Positions 19,140 through 28,647 of a DNA stretch of 64,000 bases are shown here, piece after piece. The translations under genes and the position numbers were made by a program. How positions within the stretch are numbered: position 1 is the stretch's first letter; each line of letters opens with the position of its first letter. The stretch lies in the NCBI GenBank assembly GCA_963698165.1, contig CAVOPT010000019.1:1-64000 (forward strand), in the 5' to 3' direction. The stretch comes from JAAYUJ01 sp963698165 (lineage in GTDB: Bacteria; Desulfobacterota; Syntrophobacteria; Syntrophobacterales; Syntrophobacteraceae). Under the pieces are notes generated by a model that was not told where the DNA came from, searched no databases, and worked only from the letters and a program-made list of their open reading frames with translations.

Positions 19140-20054
19140 ATGACGCAGGCTGTCGGACCTTCGCTGTCGCCCCGGGGGGCGGTGTGCTTGCCCGGCGGGT
19201 ACATTGACGAAACCGGGATAGTCCATGTCGAGGCGGAGCTCACGCCCTTGACTGGCAGGGACGAAGAGTGGCTGGCCGGCTTGCCGCCGGATATGCCGGC
19301 TTCGGCGGTAGTCACGGAGCTGCTGGCTCGGCATCTCGTGAGGATCGGGACGCTGCGGTCGATCACCGCGTCGCTCGTTCGGGACATGCTCCTGGGCGAT
19401 CGTAGTTACCTGATCCTCAAGCTCCGCGAGATGACATTCGGGAAACGGGTCGACGCAATCTTTTATTGCACCAACCCGGACTGCGGAAAGCCTATGGACG
19501 TCACATTCTCCCTTGACGACATCGAGGTCCGGCGCGCGCCGGTGACGACACGCTTCTTTTCTCTCTGGTTGTCTGCAGAGTCCGGCCGTGACCCCGGCGA
19601 CCTCGTGGAGTTCCGGCTTCCCACGGGCGGCGACCAGGAGGCGGTTGCGGAAATCGGCCGGCGGGATGAAGAGGAGGCAGTACGCGTGCTGCTCACGCGC
19701 TGTGTGCACGCCCTTGGTGCACAAAAGCCGGTTGCTCTGGAAGCGATCGCAGGGCTTTCGTCCGAGGCCCTCGGGGTGATCGAAACAGCCATGTACGAGC
19801 ACGCGCCGCACGTCGAGAGCGAGCCGGAGGCGGTGTGTCCGGAATGTGGAAAGGACTTCATCGCCCCCTTTGACATGGCGTCATTCTTCTTGAGCGAGGT
19901 GCGGCCTGACCGCCGGAGGCTTGAGCGTGACGTGCACGTTCTTGCCCGGCACTATCACTGGTCCGAGCAGGACATTCTCTCCCTGTCGCTGCAGAAGCGG
20001 CGGCGCTATCTGCAGTTGCTCCAGGAGGAGTTCGAAGCGTATGCAGGGCAGTAA
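19140..20054 (+). CDS. T4 gp26/gp28-like baseplate hub chaperone with zinc ribbons
   Basis: A 304-residue protein of the T4 baseplate-hub chaperone-like family found in eCIS loci. N-terminal segment has beta strands and the pattern LTPLTGRDEEWLAG; the middle and C-terminal parts carry two CxxC pairs, CTNPDCGKPM and CPECGKDF, that could bind zinc. The last 90 residues are helical (HVLARHYHWSEQDILSLSLQ). It starts one base after the tube gene stop, so the two are coupled. Assembly helper role is from family knowledge. Confidence 0.7.
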   Translation: MTQAVGPSLSPRGAVCLPGGYIDETGIVHVEAELTPLTGRDEEWLAGLPPDMPASAVVTELLARHLVRIGTLRSITASLVRDMLLGDRSYLILKLREMTFGKRVDAIFYCTNPDCGKPMDVTFSLDDIEVRRAPVTTRFFSLWLSAESGRDPGDLVEFRLPTGGDQEAVAEIGRRDEEEAVRVLLTRCVHALGAQKPVALEAIAGLSSEALGVIETAMYEHAPHVESEPEAVCPECGKDFIAPFDMASFFLSEVRPDRRRLERDVHVLARHYHWSEQDILSLSLQKRRRYLQLLQEEFEAYAGQ

Positions 20055-20087
20055 GTCAGGCGCAGGGGCCAGAAAGGTAAATGAGGT

Positions 20088-21770
20088 ATGAGCGTGAGTT
20101 ATCTTCGAACGATTGTGGGCAGCGGCTCCCGGCCGATCAATTCCGCATGGGGAGGCCGGGGCCAACATGCGCAGGCGAACCGGGGGCATGTGGTCGAAAC
20201 CACCGTGCATGCTGTTTTTCCCCCTGGAGAAGCACTGCGCCGTGTCCTTCCTGGGGACAGACAGAAGGATCATCAAGGGATCCATGATGACTCCGCGCCC
20301 TTAGCGAAAGAGAGCGCAGCGCTGGTCAGCGCCCCTGGAGAGAACGCTACGCCGGACGAGCATCCCAGCCAGACGCCACAAGATACTGTTATGGTGAAGT
20401 CCTTCTCCCTTCCCGGCCTGCCTGCGCCAACCGTGCAGGACATCACCAGGTCCTCCCGCCCTGTTGAACAAGTGAGTGAGATTCCTGATCACCGCGGTGC
20501 CGTTTCTCTTGCTGGGCAACAAGCAAATCAGGTTGCACCGCACGCAGAAGACGGCCGAGCCGGGCGCACAGATACCGGGCCGATTGCTGATGTCTCAAGC
20601 GTTCTCCGGGAGGCTCCGGGCAAGGGTGGCAGGGCTGAAGGAAAAGGCCGAAATGGCCGGGAGATGCCTGCTGACGTGATACCCCCGGTGCCTCAGCAGC
20701 AGGCCGGCTTGGGAGTGCAGGAAGCGGTCCAGCGAGGTCCTGCACAAAGCGGCTTAAGCGTCCCGGACAGCGCGATCCCGCAACGCCCTGCGGTTTCTGA
20801 TGCCCGCTCGTCTCTGCCGGAGGGGACCACACGATCGCTCCAGCCGCGCGGAGCTGTGCGGAATGCTCACACGGACCTGGCGGTGTTTTACGTAACGCCG
20901 CGCGATAGCACTCCAGAAGCAGCGACCGGGCCGGGTGCACATCCACCAGATGCAGACAAGGGTTCTAATATGCCGGTGGCTACTCCTCGATCACTCATGC
21001 CGCAAGGTGCCGCAAGGGATCCTCGTACGGATCTTAAGGTGTTTTATGCAACGCCGCGCGATAGCGCTCCGGAAGCAGCGACGGAACCGGGTACGCATCC
21101 ACCAGATGCAGACAAGGGTTCTAATATGCCGGCGGCCACTCCCCGATCACCCCTGCCGCAGGATTTTGTGAGAAATACTCGTAGGGATCTTCGGGTGTTT
21201 TATGCAACTCCGCAGCAGGCAGCACCAGAAGCAGCGGCCATGCCGGCTACCCCAACAGAAGCGGACAGCGGCAACGCGGCTCGCCCTGCCTTGCTCTCGA
21301 CGGCGCTCAGCAGCCAGGAGCAACCGAAAGCGCAGGTCATACTGCCGTTGGCAGAGGCCGGCGCAGACAACGCTGCACAGCAGACAACTCCTGCTGTGGC
21401 AGGCGCCAGTCGTACGGCAGCGGCCGGGGAACGTGAATCCATTCCCGGCCGGGCATCAGCAGCGAAACCGCAGAGCGTGCCCCCCGTGCTGGTCCGAGAA
21501 GCGACGCCGGAGCAACCGTCCCGGGAGCCGGAACCGCTTGCTGTCAGGCCGCGTGGACAGGACCCGTTGTCGCCAACGGCCGCTGCCCAGTCCCATCGGG
21601 ACGAGAACGGACCGCGGCTCCTGATCCACCGGCTCGATGTACAGATCGTCACCCAGAAACAGCCGGAACCGCCCCCCCAGAGAGCGCAGCCCCGGCCCGC
21701 GGCTGCGCCGCGCGATGCCTGGGAAGGCGTGGACCGTCATTATCTTCACCACGTTTCGGTGAGCGCATGA
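20088..21770 (+). CDS. Disordered eCIS-associated protein with 52-residue tandem repeats
   Basis: A 560-residue protein rich in Pro, Ala, Gln and Arg. A short N-terminal motif (SYLRTIVGSGSRPINSAWGG) and a short C-terminal one (PRLLIHRLDVQIV, then a proline-rich stretch and WEGVDRHYLHHVSV) bracket a long disordered middle. Residues about 245-385 hold two full and one partial copy of a 52-residue unit (DLxVFYATPRDSAPEAA, HPPDADKGSNMP). It lies between the gp26-like gene and the cap gene. Proteins with this start and end pattern occur at this position in other eCIS loci, but the role is not settled. A tape-measure protein is otherwise missing from this locus, so a ruler or scaffold role is one possibility. 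Confidence 0.55.
   Translation: MSVSYLRTIVGSGSRPINSAWGGRGQHAQANRGHVVETTVHAVFPPGEALRRVLPGDRQKDHQGIHDDSAPLAKESAALVSAPGENATPDEHPSQTPQDTVMVKSFSLPGLPAPTVQDITRSSRPVEQVSEIPDHRGAVSLAGQQANQVAPHAEDGRAGRTDTGPIADVSSVLREAPGKGGRAEGKGRNGREMPADVIPPVPQQQAGLGVQEAVQRGPAQSGLSVPDSAIPQRPAVSDARSSLPEGTTRSLQPRGAVRNAHTDLAVFYVTPRDSTPEAATGPGAHPPDADKGSNMPVATPRSLMPQGAARDPRTDLKVFYATPRDSAPEAATEPGTHPPDADKGSNMPAATPRSPLPQDFVRNTRRDLRVFYATPQQAAPEAAAMPATPTEADSGNAARPALLSTALSSQEQPKAQVILPLAEAGADNAAQQTTPAVAGASRTAAAGERESIPGRASAAKPQSVPPVLVREATPEQPSREPEPLAVRPRGQDPLSPTAAAQSHRDENGPRLLIHRLDVQIVTQKQPEPPPQRAQPRPAAAPRDAWEGVDRHYLHHVSVSA
20830..21230 (+). repeat. 156-bp coding tandem repeat
   Basis: Two complete and one partial copy of a 156-bp unit; for example GCCGCGCGATAGC recurs 156 bases apart near 20897 and 21053, as does CATCCACCAGATGCAGACAA. 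The copies are close but not identical. They encode the 52-residue units of the disordered protein. Confidence 0.7.
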
Positions 21771-21777
21771 GACTGTC

Positions 21778-23415
21778 ATGACCTATTTGGCCATCGGTGC
21801 GGTAACGAAATCGATTGCTGAACTGCTCAGCCGCAAACTGAACAAGCCCCCCCTGATGGGCTCATCGGTAACGCTGCGCGTCACGACGCTGCCGCCGGAC
21901 GATGACCGGATCGACGCTAGCGACGGCGTCAACCTCTTTCTCTACCGGTTCACCGAAAGCCCCTTTGCCAGCAATGTGGACTGGCCCGGCGACCGGTCCC
22001 GGCCGGGAGGAGCGAAGTGGCCGCCCCTGGCGTTGACGCTCCATTACCTGCTCACCGCCTATGCCAAAAAGTCCAGCACCACGGCGCAGGACGACATTAC
22101 GGCCCATCAGATTCTCGGCAATGCCATGACGATCCTGCACGGCTATCCGGTGCTGAATGACATCCACGACGGTGAGTTCGATGCGAACTTGGACGAACAC
22201 TTTCCGAAGGAACTTCGCGATGCCTACGACAAGATTAAGATCACGCGCGCTCCGGTCACCATGGAGGAGTTTTCGAAAATCTGGACGGGACTCGGCAAGG
22301 CCTACCGCCTCTCCGCGGCCTACGACGTATCGCTCGTGCAGATCGCGCCGCTAATTTCCGGCACGATGCCCAGTCCGCCTACCCAAAGAACAACGGTGAA
22401 GGCCGAATCTGTCCCCTCTCCGACCATTCTTGCGGTCCAGCCCGATGCCGGACCTGCCGGAGGGACGGTGACGCTCATGGGCGCCGGGTTCGCCTGCCGC
22501 GGGTGCGAAACGTCCGTCGTCGCGGGCGATACGGTAATATCGGAAGCGGAGCTGCTTTTCCGCTCGGACCGGGAGCTCATGTTTGCGGTCCCAAAAGTGC
22601 TGATGAGGGGACCTCAGGTCCCGATCCGCGTTGTGGTCGCAGGCCAGGAGAGCGCGCCGGCGCTGTACGAAGTACGACCGTGGATCCGTACGATCCAGCC
22701 GCTGCGCGGCATCACGGGGATCCCTCTCTTGATCTCCTGCACGGCTTTAGCGGCCGGGACCGTGAGCGTCGAAATCGACGGCCAGGCCGTAGCGGCAACG
22801 CTAGATCCGGAGCGCAAATCCGTGCAGACGATCGTGCCGGCATCGATTAGTTCCAACGGACCTAAACCGGTGATCGTGATCGTCGATACCGGGACGCCGC
22901 AGCGAAGTAATGAGTTTTTGTATGAGGTGCTGCCTGTCCTCCAGGCGAAGAGCGTCACGACCACTGCCACGCCGGCAAGCACGACGATTACCCTGACCGG
23001 CCGGCGTTTGGACGGAAATGACGTCCAGGTCCGGTACGGCGTGCTGCTGCTGCGCAAAGGGGAGAATACGACGCCGACCCAGGTGACCATCGACGTGCCG
23101 CGCCTGCTGCCCACGGGAGAGCAGGTTTCCGTGATCGTGGACGGCCGGGAATCAAATCCGCTGCCACCGAGCCTCGAGCGGGTCGAGCCGGCCAGGACCT
23201 TCGTCGGCGGGACTATAACCCTGACCGGCAAGGGACTGAGCGGCCAGAACGTCGTCGTTACGTTCGGAACGCAGTCGTTGTCCCTCGGGCGGCAGGCGTT
23301 CCCGAGCCGGATCGTTGTCGCGGTGCCTGCAGGACTCGGGCCGGGAAGCGCGCCGGCGAAGGTTGTGGTGGACGGAAACGAGACCAATGTCCTGCCCTTT
23401 GAGGTGATTCCGTGA
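21778..23415 (+). CDS. eCIS cap/terminator protein (DUF4255, Pvc16-like) with TIG domains
   Basis: Residues 1-205 are the DUF4255/Pvc16 N-terminal domain: AIGAVTKSIAELLSRKL, DGVNLFLYRFTESPFASN, LALTLHYLLTAYA and HQILGNAMTILHGYPVL. This domain closes the top end of the sheath-tube particle. Residues about 220-545 are four IPT/TIG-like beta modules, the clearest being ILAVQPDAGPAGGTVTLMGA and VEPARTFVGGTITLTGKGLS. Such long immunoglobulin-like extensions would stick out from the cap. The gene is followed at once by the ATPase, as Pvc15 and Pvc16 are partners. Confidence 0.88.
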   Translation: MTYLAIGAVTKSIAELLSRKLNKPPLMGSSVTLRVTTLPPDDDRIDASDGVNLFLYRFTESPFASNVDWPGDRSRPGGAKWPPLALTLHYLLTAYAKKSSTTAQDDITAHQILGNAMTILHGYPVLNDIHDGEFDANLDEHFPKELRDAYDKIKITRAPVTMEEFSKIWTGLGKAYRLSAAYDVSLVQIAPLISGTMPSPPTQRTTVKAESVPSPTILAVQPDAGPAGGTVTLMGAGFACRGCETSVVAGDTVISEAELLFRSDRELMFAVPKVLMRGPQVPIRVVVAGQESAPALYEVRPWIRTIQPLRGITGIPLLISCTALAAGTVSVEIDGQAVAATLDPERKSVQTIVPASISSNGPKPVIVIVDTGTPQRSNEFLYEVLPVLQAKSVTTTATPASTTITLTGRRLDGNDVQVRYGVLLLRKGENTTPTQVTIDVPRLLPTGEQVSVIVDGRESNPLPPSLERVEPARTFVGGTITLTGKGLSGQNVVVTFGTQSLSLGRQAFPSRIVVAVPAGLGPGSAPAKVVVDGNETNVLPFEVIP

Positions 23416-25625
23416 CGGAGCGGAAGGTCCATCCATACGAGAGCAACGAGGAGCACCTGCGCGAGGAACTGCGCTGGCTCGATCTGCTGCTGCACTGCGA
23501 CGTGCTGCTGTTCCGGCAGCTGCAGGCGCGCGAGCAGGAGACCGGGCTGCAGGCCCTGTTCGTGAGCGACGGGGAGATCGACCGCCTCCTGGAGACGATG
23601 AGCGATGAGAGGGCAGCTGACAGGGTGCCCGGCCGGGCGGAGGAGCTGACACGGGCAGCGCACGAGCTTCGGCTGCAGATCGTAGCGCGGAAGCAGGCGA
23701 CTGCAGACCGCGGCGCGTTCCTCGCCCTTCCCCACCTTGCCCATCTCTTCGGCCTGACGCCGATGGAAGAGCTGGTGCTTCTGGTCTGCCTGGCGCCGGA
23801 GATGGAGCTAACGTATGAGCGTCTCTACGCGTACCTCCAGAACGACTTGACGAAGAAGAGGCCGAGCATTGACCTGGTGCTGCGCCTGCTGAGCCCCGCA
23901 CCGGAGAACAAGATCCTGCTGCGGTCCGTGTTTTCCCCCCTGGCGCCGCTGTTCCGGTATCGCCTGATCGAGCATCCCGCGGGAGGCGACGAGGGGGCGT
24001 TCCCGGCCCGCACGCTGAAGCTTGATGCGCGGATAGCGGGCTACCTTCTCGAAATCGGCGGGATGAGCGCCGACGTGGCCGCGTGTCTCAGCTCCGCGGC
24101 GCCGCCGCCGGCGCCTGTGCTGTCTCCCCAGGACGAGACGGCCGTATCGCAGGTGACTGCGACGGCTGCGCAGCACCTGGCCGCCAGCCAGCCGGATCGC
24201 AAGCTGATCGTCCACCTCTACGGCCCTGCCGGTGGGGGGAGAAAATCATTCGCTGCGATCGTGTGCGAGAAGCTCGGCGTTTCGCTCATTGTCGCGGACC
24301 TGCACGAAGTCGTCCGGCGCTGCCGCGGCAGAGAGGAATTTATCCACACGATCCTGCGGGAATGCCTGCTCCGGCCCACTGCCGTATATCTCGACCACTT
24401 CGATGTCCTTGCCGGCGATGACGAGCAGGCCCGCGCCATCCGGCGAGCCCTCGTGCAGGCGATCGAGGAGTTCTCCTGGCTCACCTTCATCGGCGCCGAG
24501 AACGAATGGAAACCCGGCGGCCAGTTGCGCCATCATCTCTTCATGCCCGTTGCTCTGCCGCTTCCTGCGGTGGAGACGCGGGTGCGGCTGTGGGAATCGC
24601 TCGCAGCAGAAGTCAACGGCTGCGCCGAAGATTTGCAGCTGGCCGAGGCGGCAACGACGTTCAAGTTTACCGCGGGACAGATCCGGAGCGCCCTGCAGGC
24701 CGCGCACGATACCGCCCTGCTGCGGGACGGCCAGGGCGTCGTGACGATCGAGGACCTCGTCCGGGGCTGCCGCGCCCAGTCGACGCACCGCCTGGGCGCG
24801 CTCGCGCCCAAACTGAACCCGCGCGCGACCTGGGCCGACATCATTCTGCCGGAGAACCCCCTCCGGCAGCTGCGGGAAATCTGCGCCCAGGTGAAGCACC
24901 GCCGCACGGTCTACAGCACGTGGGGGTTCGCAAAGCGGCTGTCGCTCGGGAAAGGGCTGTGCGTCCTGTTCTCCGGCCCGAGCGGAACGGGAAAGACGCT
25001 CGCCGTGGAGGTGATCGCGAACGAGCTGCGGCTCGAGGCGTACAAGATTGACCTATCCACGGTGGTGAGCAAGTACATTGGCGAGACCGAAAAAAACCTG
25101 AGCAAGGTGTTCGAGGAGGCCGAGGCCAGCAACGCCATCCTCTTCTTCGACGAGGCGGACGCGCTGTTCGGCAAGCGGAGCGAGGTGAAGGACGCGCACG
25201 ACCGGTACGCGAACATCGAGATCAACTATCTCCTGCAGCGCATGGAGGAATTCGACGGCCTGGTCGTTCTCGCCAGCAACCTGCGGAAAAACATCGACGA
25301 CGCCTTCTTCCGGCGGATGCACTTCGCCGTGGAGTTTCCCTTTCCCGAGGCGGCATACCGCTACCGCATCTGGCAGCAGCACATTCCGCCGGAGGCGCCC
25401 CTTGCCGACGACATCGATTTCAACTTTCTGGCGAACCGCTGCGCCCTCACGGGCGGCAATATCAGGAACATTGTAGTAAACGCGGCGTTTCTGGCGGCGG
25501 AGAACTCAGGCGTCATTCACATGGAACACGTCATCCGCGCCATCCGGCGGGAGTATGAAAAGATCGGCAGGATGTGCACTGAGGCGGAGTTCGGTCAATA
25601 TCATGCGGTGCTGAGAGACGCATGA
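23412..25625 (+). CDS. eCIS AAA+ ATPase (Pvc15-like)
   Basis: A 737-residue protein starting at GTG 23412, four bases inside the cap gene. It has two ATPase modules. The first is degenerate (GPAGGGRKSFAAIV at about residue 275, no good Walker B). The second is complete: Walker A SGPSGTGKTLAVE near 520, Walker B ILFFDEADALFGKRSEV near 577, sensor and Arg-finger region LASNLRKNIDDAFFRRMHF. Afp15/Pvc15 relatives are needed for assembly or cargo loading of eCIS particles. The N-terminal 200 residues are helical and family-specific. Confidence 0.93.
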   Translation: MTERKVHPYESNEEHLREELRWLDLLLHCDVLLFRQLQAREQETGLQALFVSDGEIDRLLETMSDERAADRVPGRAEELTRAAHELRLQIVARKQATADRGAFLALPHLAHLFGLTPMEELVLLVCLAPEMELTYERLYAYLQNDLTKKRPSIDLVLRLLSPAPENKILLRSVFSPLAPLFRYRLIEHPAGGDEGAFPARTLKLDARIAGYLLEIGGMSADVAACLSSAAPPPAPVLSPQDETAVSQVTATAAQHLAASQPDRKLIVHLYGPAGGGRKSFAAIVCEKLGVSLIVADLHEVVRRCRGREEFIHTILRECLLRPTAVYLDHFDVLAGDDEQARAIRRALVQAIEEFSWLTFIGAENEWKPGGQLRHHLFMPVALPLPAVETRVRLWESLAAEVNGCAEDLQLAEAATTFKFTAGQIRSALQAAHDTALLRDGQGVVTIEDLVRGCRAQSTHRLGALAPKLNPRATWADIILPENPLRQLREICAQVKHRRTVYSTWGFAKRLSLGKGLCVLFSGPSGTGKTLAVEVIANELRLEAYKIDLSTVVSKYIGETEKNLSKVFEEAEASNAILFFDEADALFGKRSEVKDAHDRYANIEINYLLQRMEEFDGLVVLASNLRKNIDDAFFRRMHFAVEFPFPEAAYRYRIWQQHIPPEAPLADDIDFNFLANRCALTGGNIRNIVVNAAFLAAENSGVIHMEHVIRAIRREYEKIGRMCTEAEFGQYHAVLRDA

Positions 25626-25707
25626 GCCCGAACCGCGCATGGGGCCGGGGATTGAGACGGACAGGAACAAATAAATCCGATATGTGAATTGTGAACAAGG
25701 GGGGGCT

Positions 25708-25983
25708 GTGGCGAAGCCGGTGGTGGAACTTGGCGACGTTCGTCTGTCGCTGAACGACAAAGATACGGACGCCAAGCGAGCGGAGCGCATCGCACGGCTC
25801 CTGCTTGCATACCTTCAGGAGCTGATCGAGCGGGAGCAATTACACCTCCGCGCCGACACCGAGCTTTCGTGTCTCACGGTTCCGCCGGTGGCGGTGCCGG
25901 GGGGCGCGGAGAGTGAAGATGCCGTGGCCCGCGCCGGGGCAGAGGGCGTGTATCGCGCGCTGGTGCAGGCCCTGGCAGGATAA
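25708..25983 (+). CDS. Small eCIS-associated protein
   Basis: A 91-residue protein from GTG 25708, preceded by AAGGGGGGG. It starts with a strand (VVELGDVRLSLNDKD) and has a helix AERIARLLLAYLQELIERE. Short proteins with this strand-then-helix layout occur beside the ATPase gene in other eCIS loci. Role unknown. Confidence 0.6.
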   Translation: MAKPVVELGDVRLSLNDKDTDAKRAERIARLLLAYLQELIEREQLHLRADTELSCLTVPPVAVPGGAESEDAVARAGAEGVYRALVQALAG

Positions 25984-25995
25984 GGAGAGGAACGC

Positions 25996-26703
25996 ATGAG
26001 CGGTTTTAGCAATCAGGCAAAGATCCTGCGGGGGGCCTTCGTGGAGTTCGGGATCAGCATCCCGCCGCTCTTTGTCGTGTTCCAGTTCAACCCGCTCACG
26101 ATCAACCGGGTGCGCACGGCCACCGTGAACAAGCCGGGAACCGTGGAGGGGACCAAGGGCGTGCAGTGCGGCGACTTCGTGAAGCAGGTGCTTACGAGCA
26201 AAGCGTCCTCCCTCGTCAAGTTCCGGAACGGCCTGATCACAGTCAATCCGGAAACGCTCAGCTTCGACATCCGGCTCGACGCCTCGGACAAGCTGAACAG
26301 CGGCGATGGCATTACCGAACAGTTCGGCATCGCGCCGCAACTCTCGACGCTCGAACTGATGATGCTGCCCAAGAGCCAGGGGATCCTGGGCGGCGCAGTC
26401 TCGGCGTTGCTGGGGGGCGCGCCGAAGAACTTTGCCTTCTTCGACGAGGCAAAGAACCCGCCCGTGACGCTCTTCGTCTGGGGCCGGAAAAAGGTGATGC
26501 CCGTCAACATCACGAACATGACCATCAAGGAAGAGGAATTCAGCACGGACCTGAACCCGATCCGCGCCACGGTGAGCGTGAGCCTCGAGGTCATTGAAGG
26601 CCCCAACGCTCCGTTCCTCTATACCAAAACGCTCAAAGAAGTCATGTCGCTCCTGAATCTGGCGAATATCACCGATATCGCCAATACCATGGTCCCGAGG
26701 TGA
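25996..26703 (+). CDS. eCIS tube-baseplate adaptor (Pvc7-like, CIS_tube)
   Basis: A 235-residue protein starting at ATG 25996 after AAGGAGAGG. It matches the contractile injection system tube domain: FVVFQFNPLTINRVRT near the N-terminus, then LSFDIRLDASDK, PPVTLFVWGRKKVMPVNITN and EFSTDLNPIRATVSVSL. In Afp/PVC particles the homologue joins the tube to the hub. It overlaps the next gene by four bases. Confidence 0.88.
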   Translation: MSGFSNQAKILRGAFVEFGISIPPLFVVFQFNPLTINRVRTATVNKPGTVEGTKGVQCGDFVKQVLTSKASSLVKFRNGLITVNPETLSFDIRLDASDKLNSGDGITEQFGIAPQLSTLELMMLPKSQGILGGAVSALLGGAPKNFAFFDEAKNPPVTLFVWGRKKVMPVNITNMTIKEEEFSTDLNPIRATVSVSLEVIEGPNAPFLYTKTLKEVMSLLNLANITDIANTMVPR

Positions 26704-26705
26704 CG

Positions 26706-27494
26706 ATGTTCAGGAAGGGCTCCCGATACCGCATCCTGCCGGAATTTACTCTCCAAACCGGTTTCGGAGAATATATCCTGACCAAGGCAGTGCGGGTGCT
26801 TGCGGACAGGCCCACTGGCCGGTTTCAGCACACCGTCCAGGAAAGCGACCGTCTGGACCTGCTCGCGTTTAAATACTACGGCGATCCGACGAAATGGTGG
26901 CAAATCAGCGACGCCAATCCTGTGCCGTCCTTCCCAACGGAAATCCTCGACCGGGGACCGATCGCGGAGGAGCGCCTCGTGCTCGCCTACCCCGCGTTCG
27001 TTATGCGCTTCACCGGCCTTGTGGAGGCGCTGGGGCTGCTCGGCACGGTGGAGCTGGAGCGAAACAGCTTGTTCGACGAGACGGTACCCCGGGAGCCGGA
27101 CTTCGTCGAATCAAATGTTGTTGTGGTGTATGCCCCGTCCGCCACGACGCGACAGGGGATTCTCCAGCAGATAAACAGCCGCGGGTTCCGCTGCGTCCGC
27201 GCTTACGCCTGGACAGCGGGAACGAATACCGCGGAGGCGTTCACCATCATCGACACCGATGCCCGGGAACAGTGGCGCTTGATGGTCGAAGGGCTTGCAG
27301 GAATGGCCGGCGTGCTGGAGATGCTCTCCGTGGTTACGGAGAAGATCGTGGAACTGCGCTATAACCGCGCGATGGTCGAGCGGGAGCGAATCCTGGCGCT
27401 GGTGCAGGCAGCGGGCTTTGTCCTCCTGCCGGAATCCTTCCAGATGACGGCTGTGGGGACCAGGATCACGGTCCCCCCGAACCAGATGGCATGA
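26706..27494 (+). CDS. LysM/tail-protein-X-like baseplate protein
   Basis: About 262 residues; either ATG 26706 or a GTG at 26700 may start it. Residues 30-95 carry a tail-X/LysM-like motif: TVQESDRLDLLAFKYYGDPT, then WWQISDANPVPSFPTEIL. The rest is mixed alpha/beta without a clear name. It sits between the Pvc7-like and hub genes, so it should be part of the baseplate centre. Confidence 0.7.
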   Translation: MFRKGSRYRILPEFTLQTGFGEYILTKAVRVLADRPTGRFQHTVQESDRLDLLAFKYYGDPTKWWQISDANPVPSFPTEILDRGPIAEERLVLAYPAFVMRFTGLVEALGLLGTVELERNSLFDETVPREPDFVESNVVVVYAPSATTRQGILQQINSRGFRCVRAYAWTAGTNTAEAFTIIDTDAREQWRLMVEGLAGMAGVLEMLSVVTEKIVELRYNRAMVERERILALVQAAGFVLLPESFQMTAVGTRITVPPNQMA

Positions 27495-27519
27495 AGACAG
27501 CGGTGAATGAGTCGATACC

Positions 27520-28647
27520 GTGGGAACGCTGACTGCAACGATCTCGATACAGGACGAACCAGCGCCGGATTTGTTCCTGTCGCTCCTGGAGCTGGAAGTG
27601 GAGGAGGATCACCGACTGGCGTCGGTCTTCCGGATCAAGCTCGCCATCAGCCGCGAGGACGACGGCCTGTGGAAGGTGCTTGACGACGAGCGGATCAAAC
27701 TCTGGAACAAGGTCACGATTTCCGTCACCATCGACGAGGAACAGGAATTGATGAGCGGTTACATTACCCACATCAAGCCGCATATCGAGCCCGATGAAAA
27801 CAGCTCCACGCTGGAGATCGTGGGAATGGACCTTACCTGCCTGATGAGCCTGGAAGAGAATATCAAGGACTGGCCCAAAAAGTCCGACAGCGATATTGCG
27901 AAGGAAGTCTTTCAGAAATACAACCTCAAATCCAACCCCGGCCCTGAAATAGACGATACCACAATCGTGCACGATGATGCGGTGTCCACCATCATGCAGC
28001 GGGAGACTGACATCCAGTTTCTCAAGCGCCTGGCCCGGCGCAACGGGTATGAGTGTTTCGTAAAAAGCGGGAAGGGGTACTTCCGGAAACCGGTGCTCTC
28101 CGGGGAGCCGCAGCTGGTCCTGGCCGCGCATTTCGGGGAGGAAACGAACCTGATGAAATTCGAAGCCACGGTCAATGCGCTCCGTCCCGCGGCCGTCGAA
28201 ATGCACCAGATCGACACGATCACCAAGGAGATCAAGGACACCGTCGTCGAGGCTGCAGAACAGCCGCCCCTCGGCCGCGACGCCGGACCCGCACTGCCGG
28301 TGCCGCAGAACATCGCGCCCCGCCTCTTCGTCAAGCATGCAGTGACGACGGGGCAGCCGGAGATGGAGGCCCTCAGTAAGGCGCTCTTCGCCGAGGCGCA
28401 GTGGTTCGTCGAGGCGCGAGGAGAGATCAACACGCTCTGCTACGGCGCTGTCCTTGAAGCGAGAAAGCTGGTGCCTATCAAGGGCGTCGGCGAGCTGTTC
28501 AGCGGCCTCTACTATGTCACGAAGGTGAGGCACCTGTTCAAGCCGGACCAGTACACGCAGCAGTTCGAAGCGCGCAGAAACGCCCTTGCCCCCAGCGGCG
28601 CGGAAGACTTCGGCGGGGGCGGCGGACTCACTGGAGGAGGGGTATGA
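27520..28647 (+). CDS. eCIS hub protein (gp27/VgrG N-terminal-like)
   Basis: A 375-residue protein, from GTG 27520, related to late-control gene D/gp27 hubs: LELEVEEDHRLASVFRIKLA, LMSGYITHIKPHIEPDENSS, then DTTIVHDDAVSTIMQRETDI and FLKRLARRNGYECFVKSGKG. The C-terminal part has YYVTKVRHLFKPDQYTQQFE. It forms the trimeric hub under the tube. In Afp/PVC the hub and spike are one protein (Pvc8); here the spike part is the next gene, which overlaps by four bases. Confidence 0.9.
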   Translation: MGTLTATISIQDEPAPDLFLSLLELEVEEDHRLASVFRIKLAISREDDGLWKVLDDERIKLWNKVTISVTIDEEQELMSGYITHIKPHIEPDENSSTLEIVGMDLTCLMSLEENIKDWPKKSDSDIAKEVFQKYNLKSNPGPEIDDTTIVHDDAVSTIMQRETDIQFLKRLARRNGYECFVKSGKGYFRKPVLSGEPQLVLAAHFGEETNLMKFEATVNALRPAAVEMHQIDTITKEIKDTVVEAAEQPPLGRDAGPALPVPQNIAPRLFVKHAVTTGQPEMEALSKALFAEAQWFVEARGEINTLCYGAVLEARKLVPIKGVGELFSGLYYVTKVRHLFKPDQYTQQFEARRNALAPSGAEDFGGGGGLTGGGV

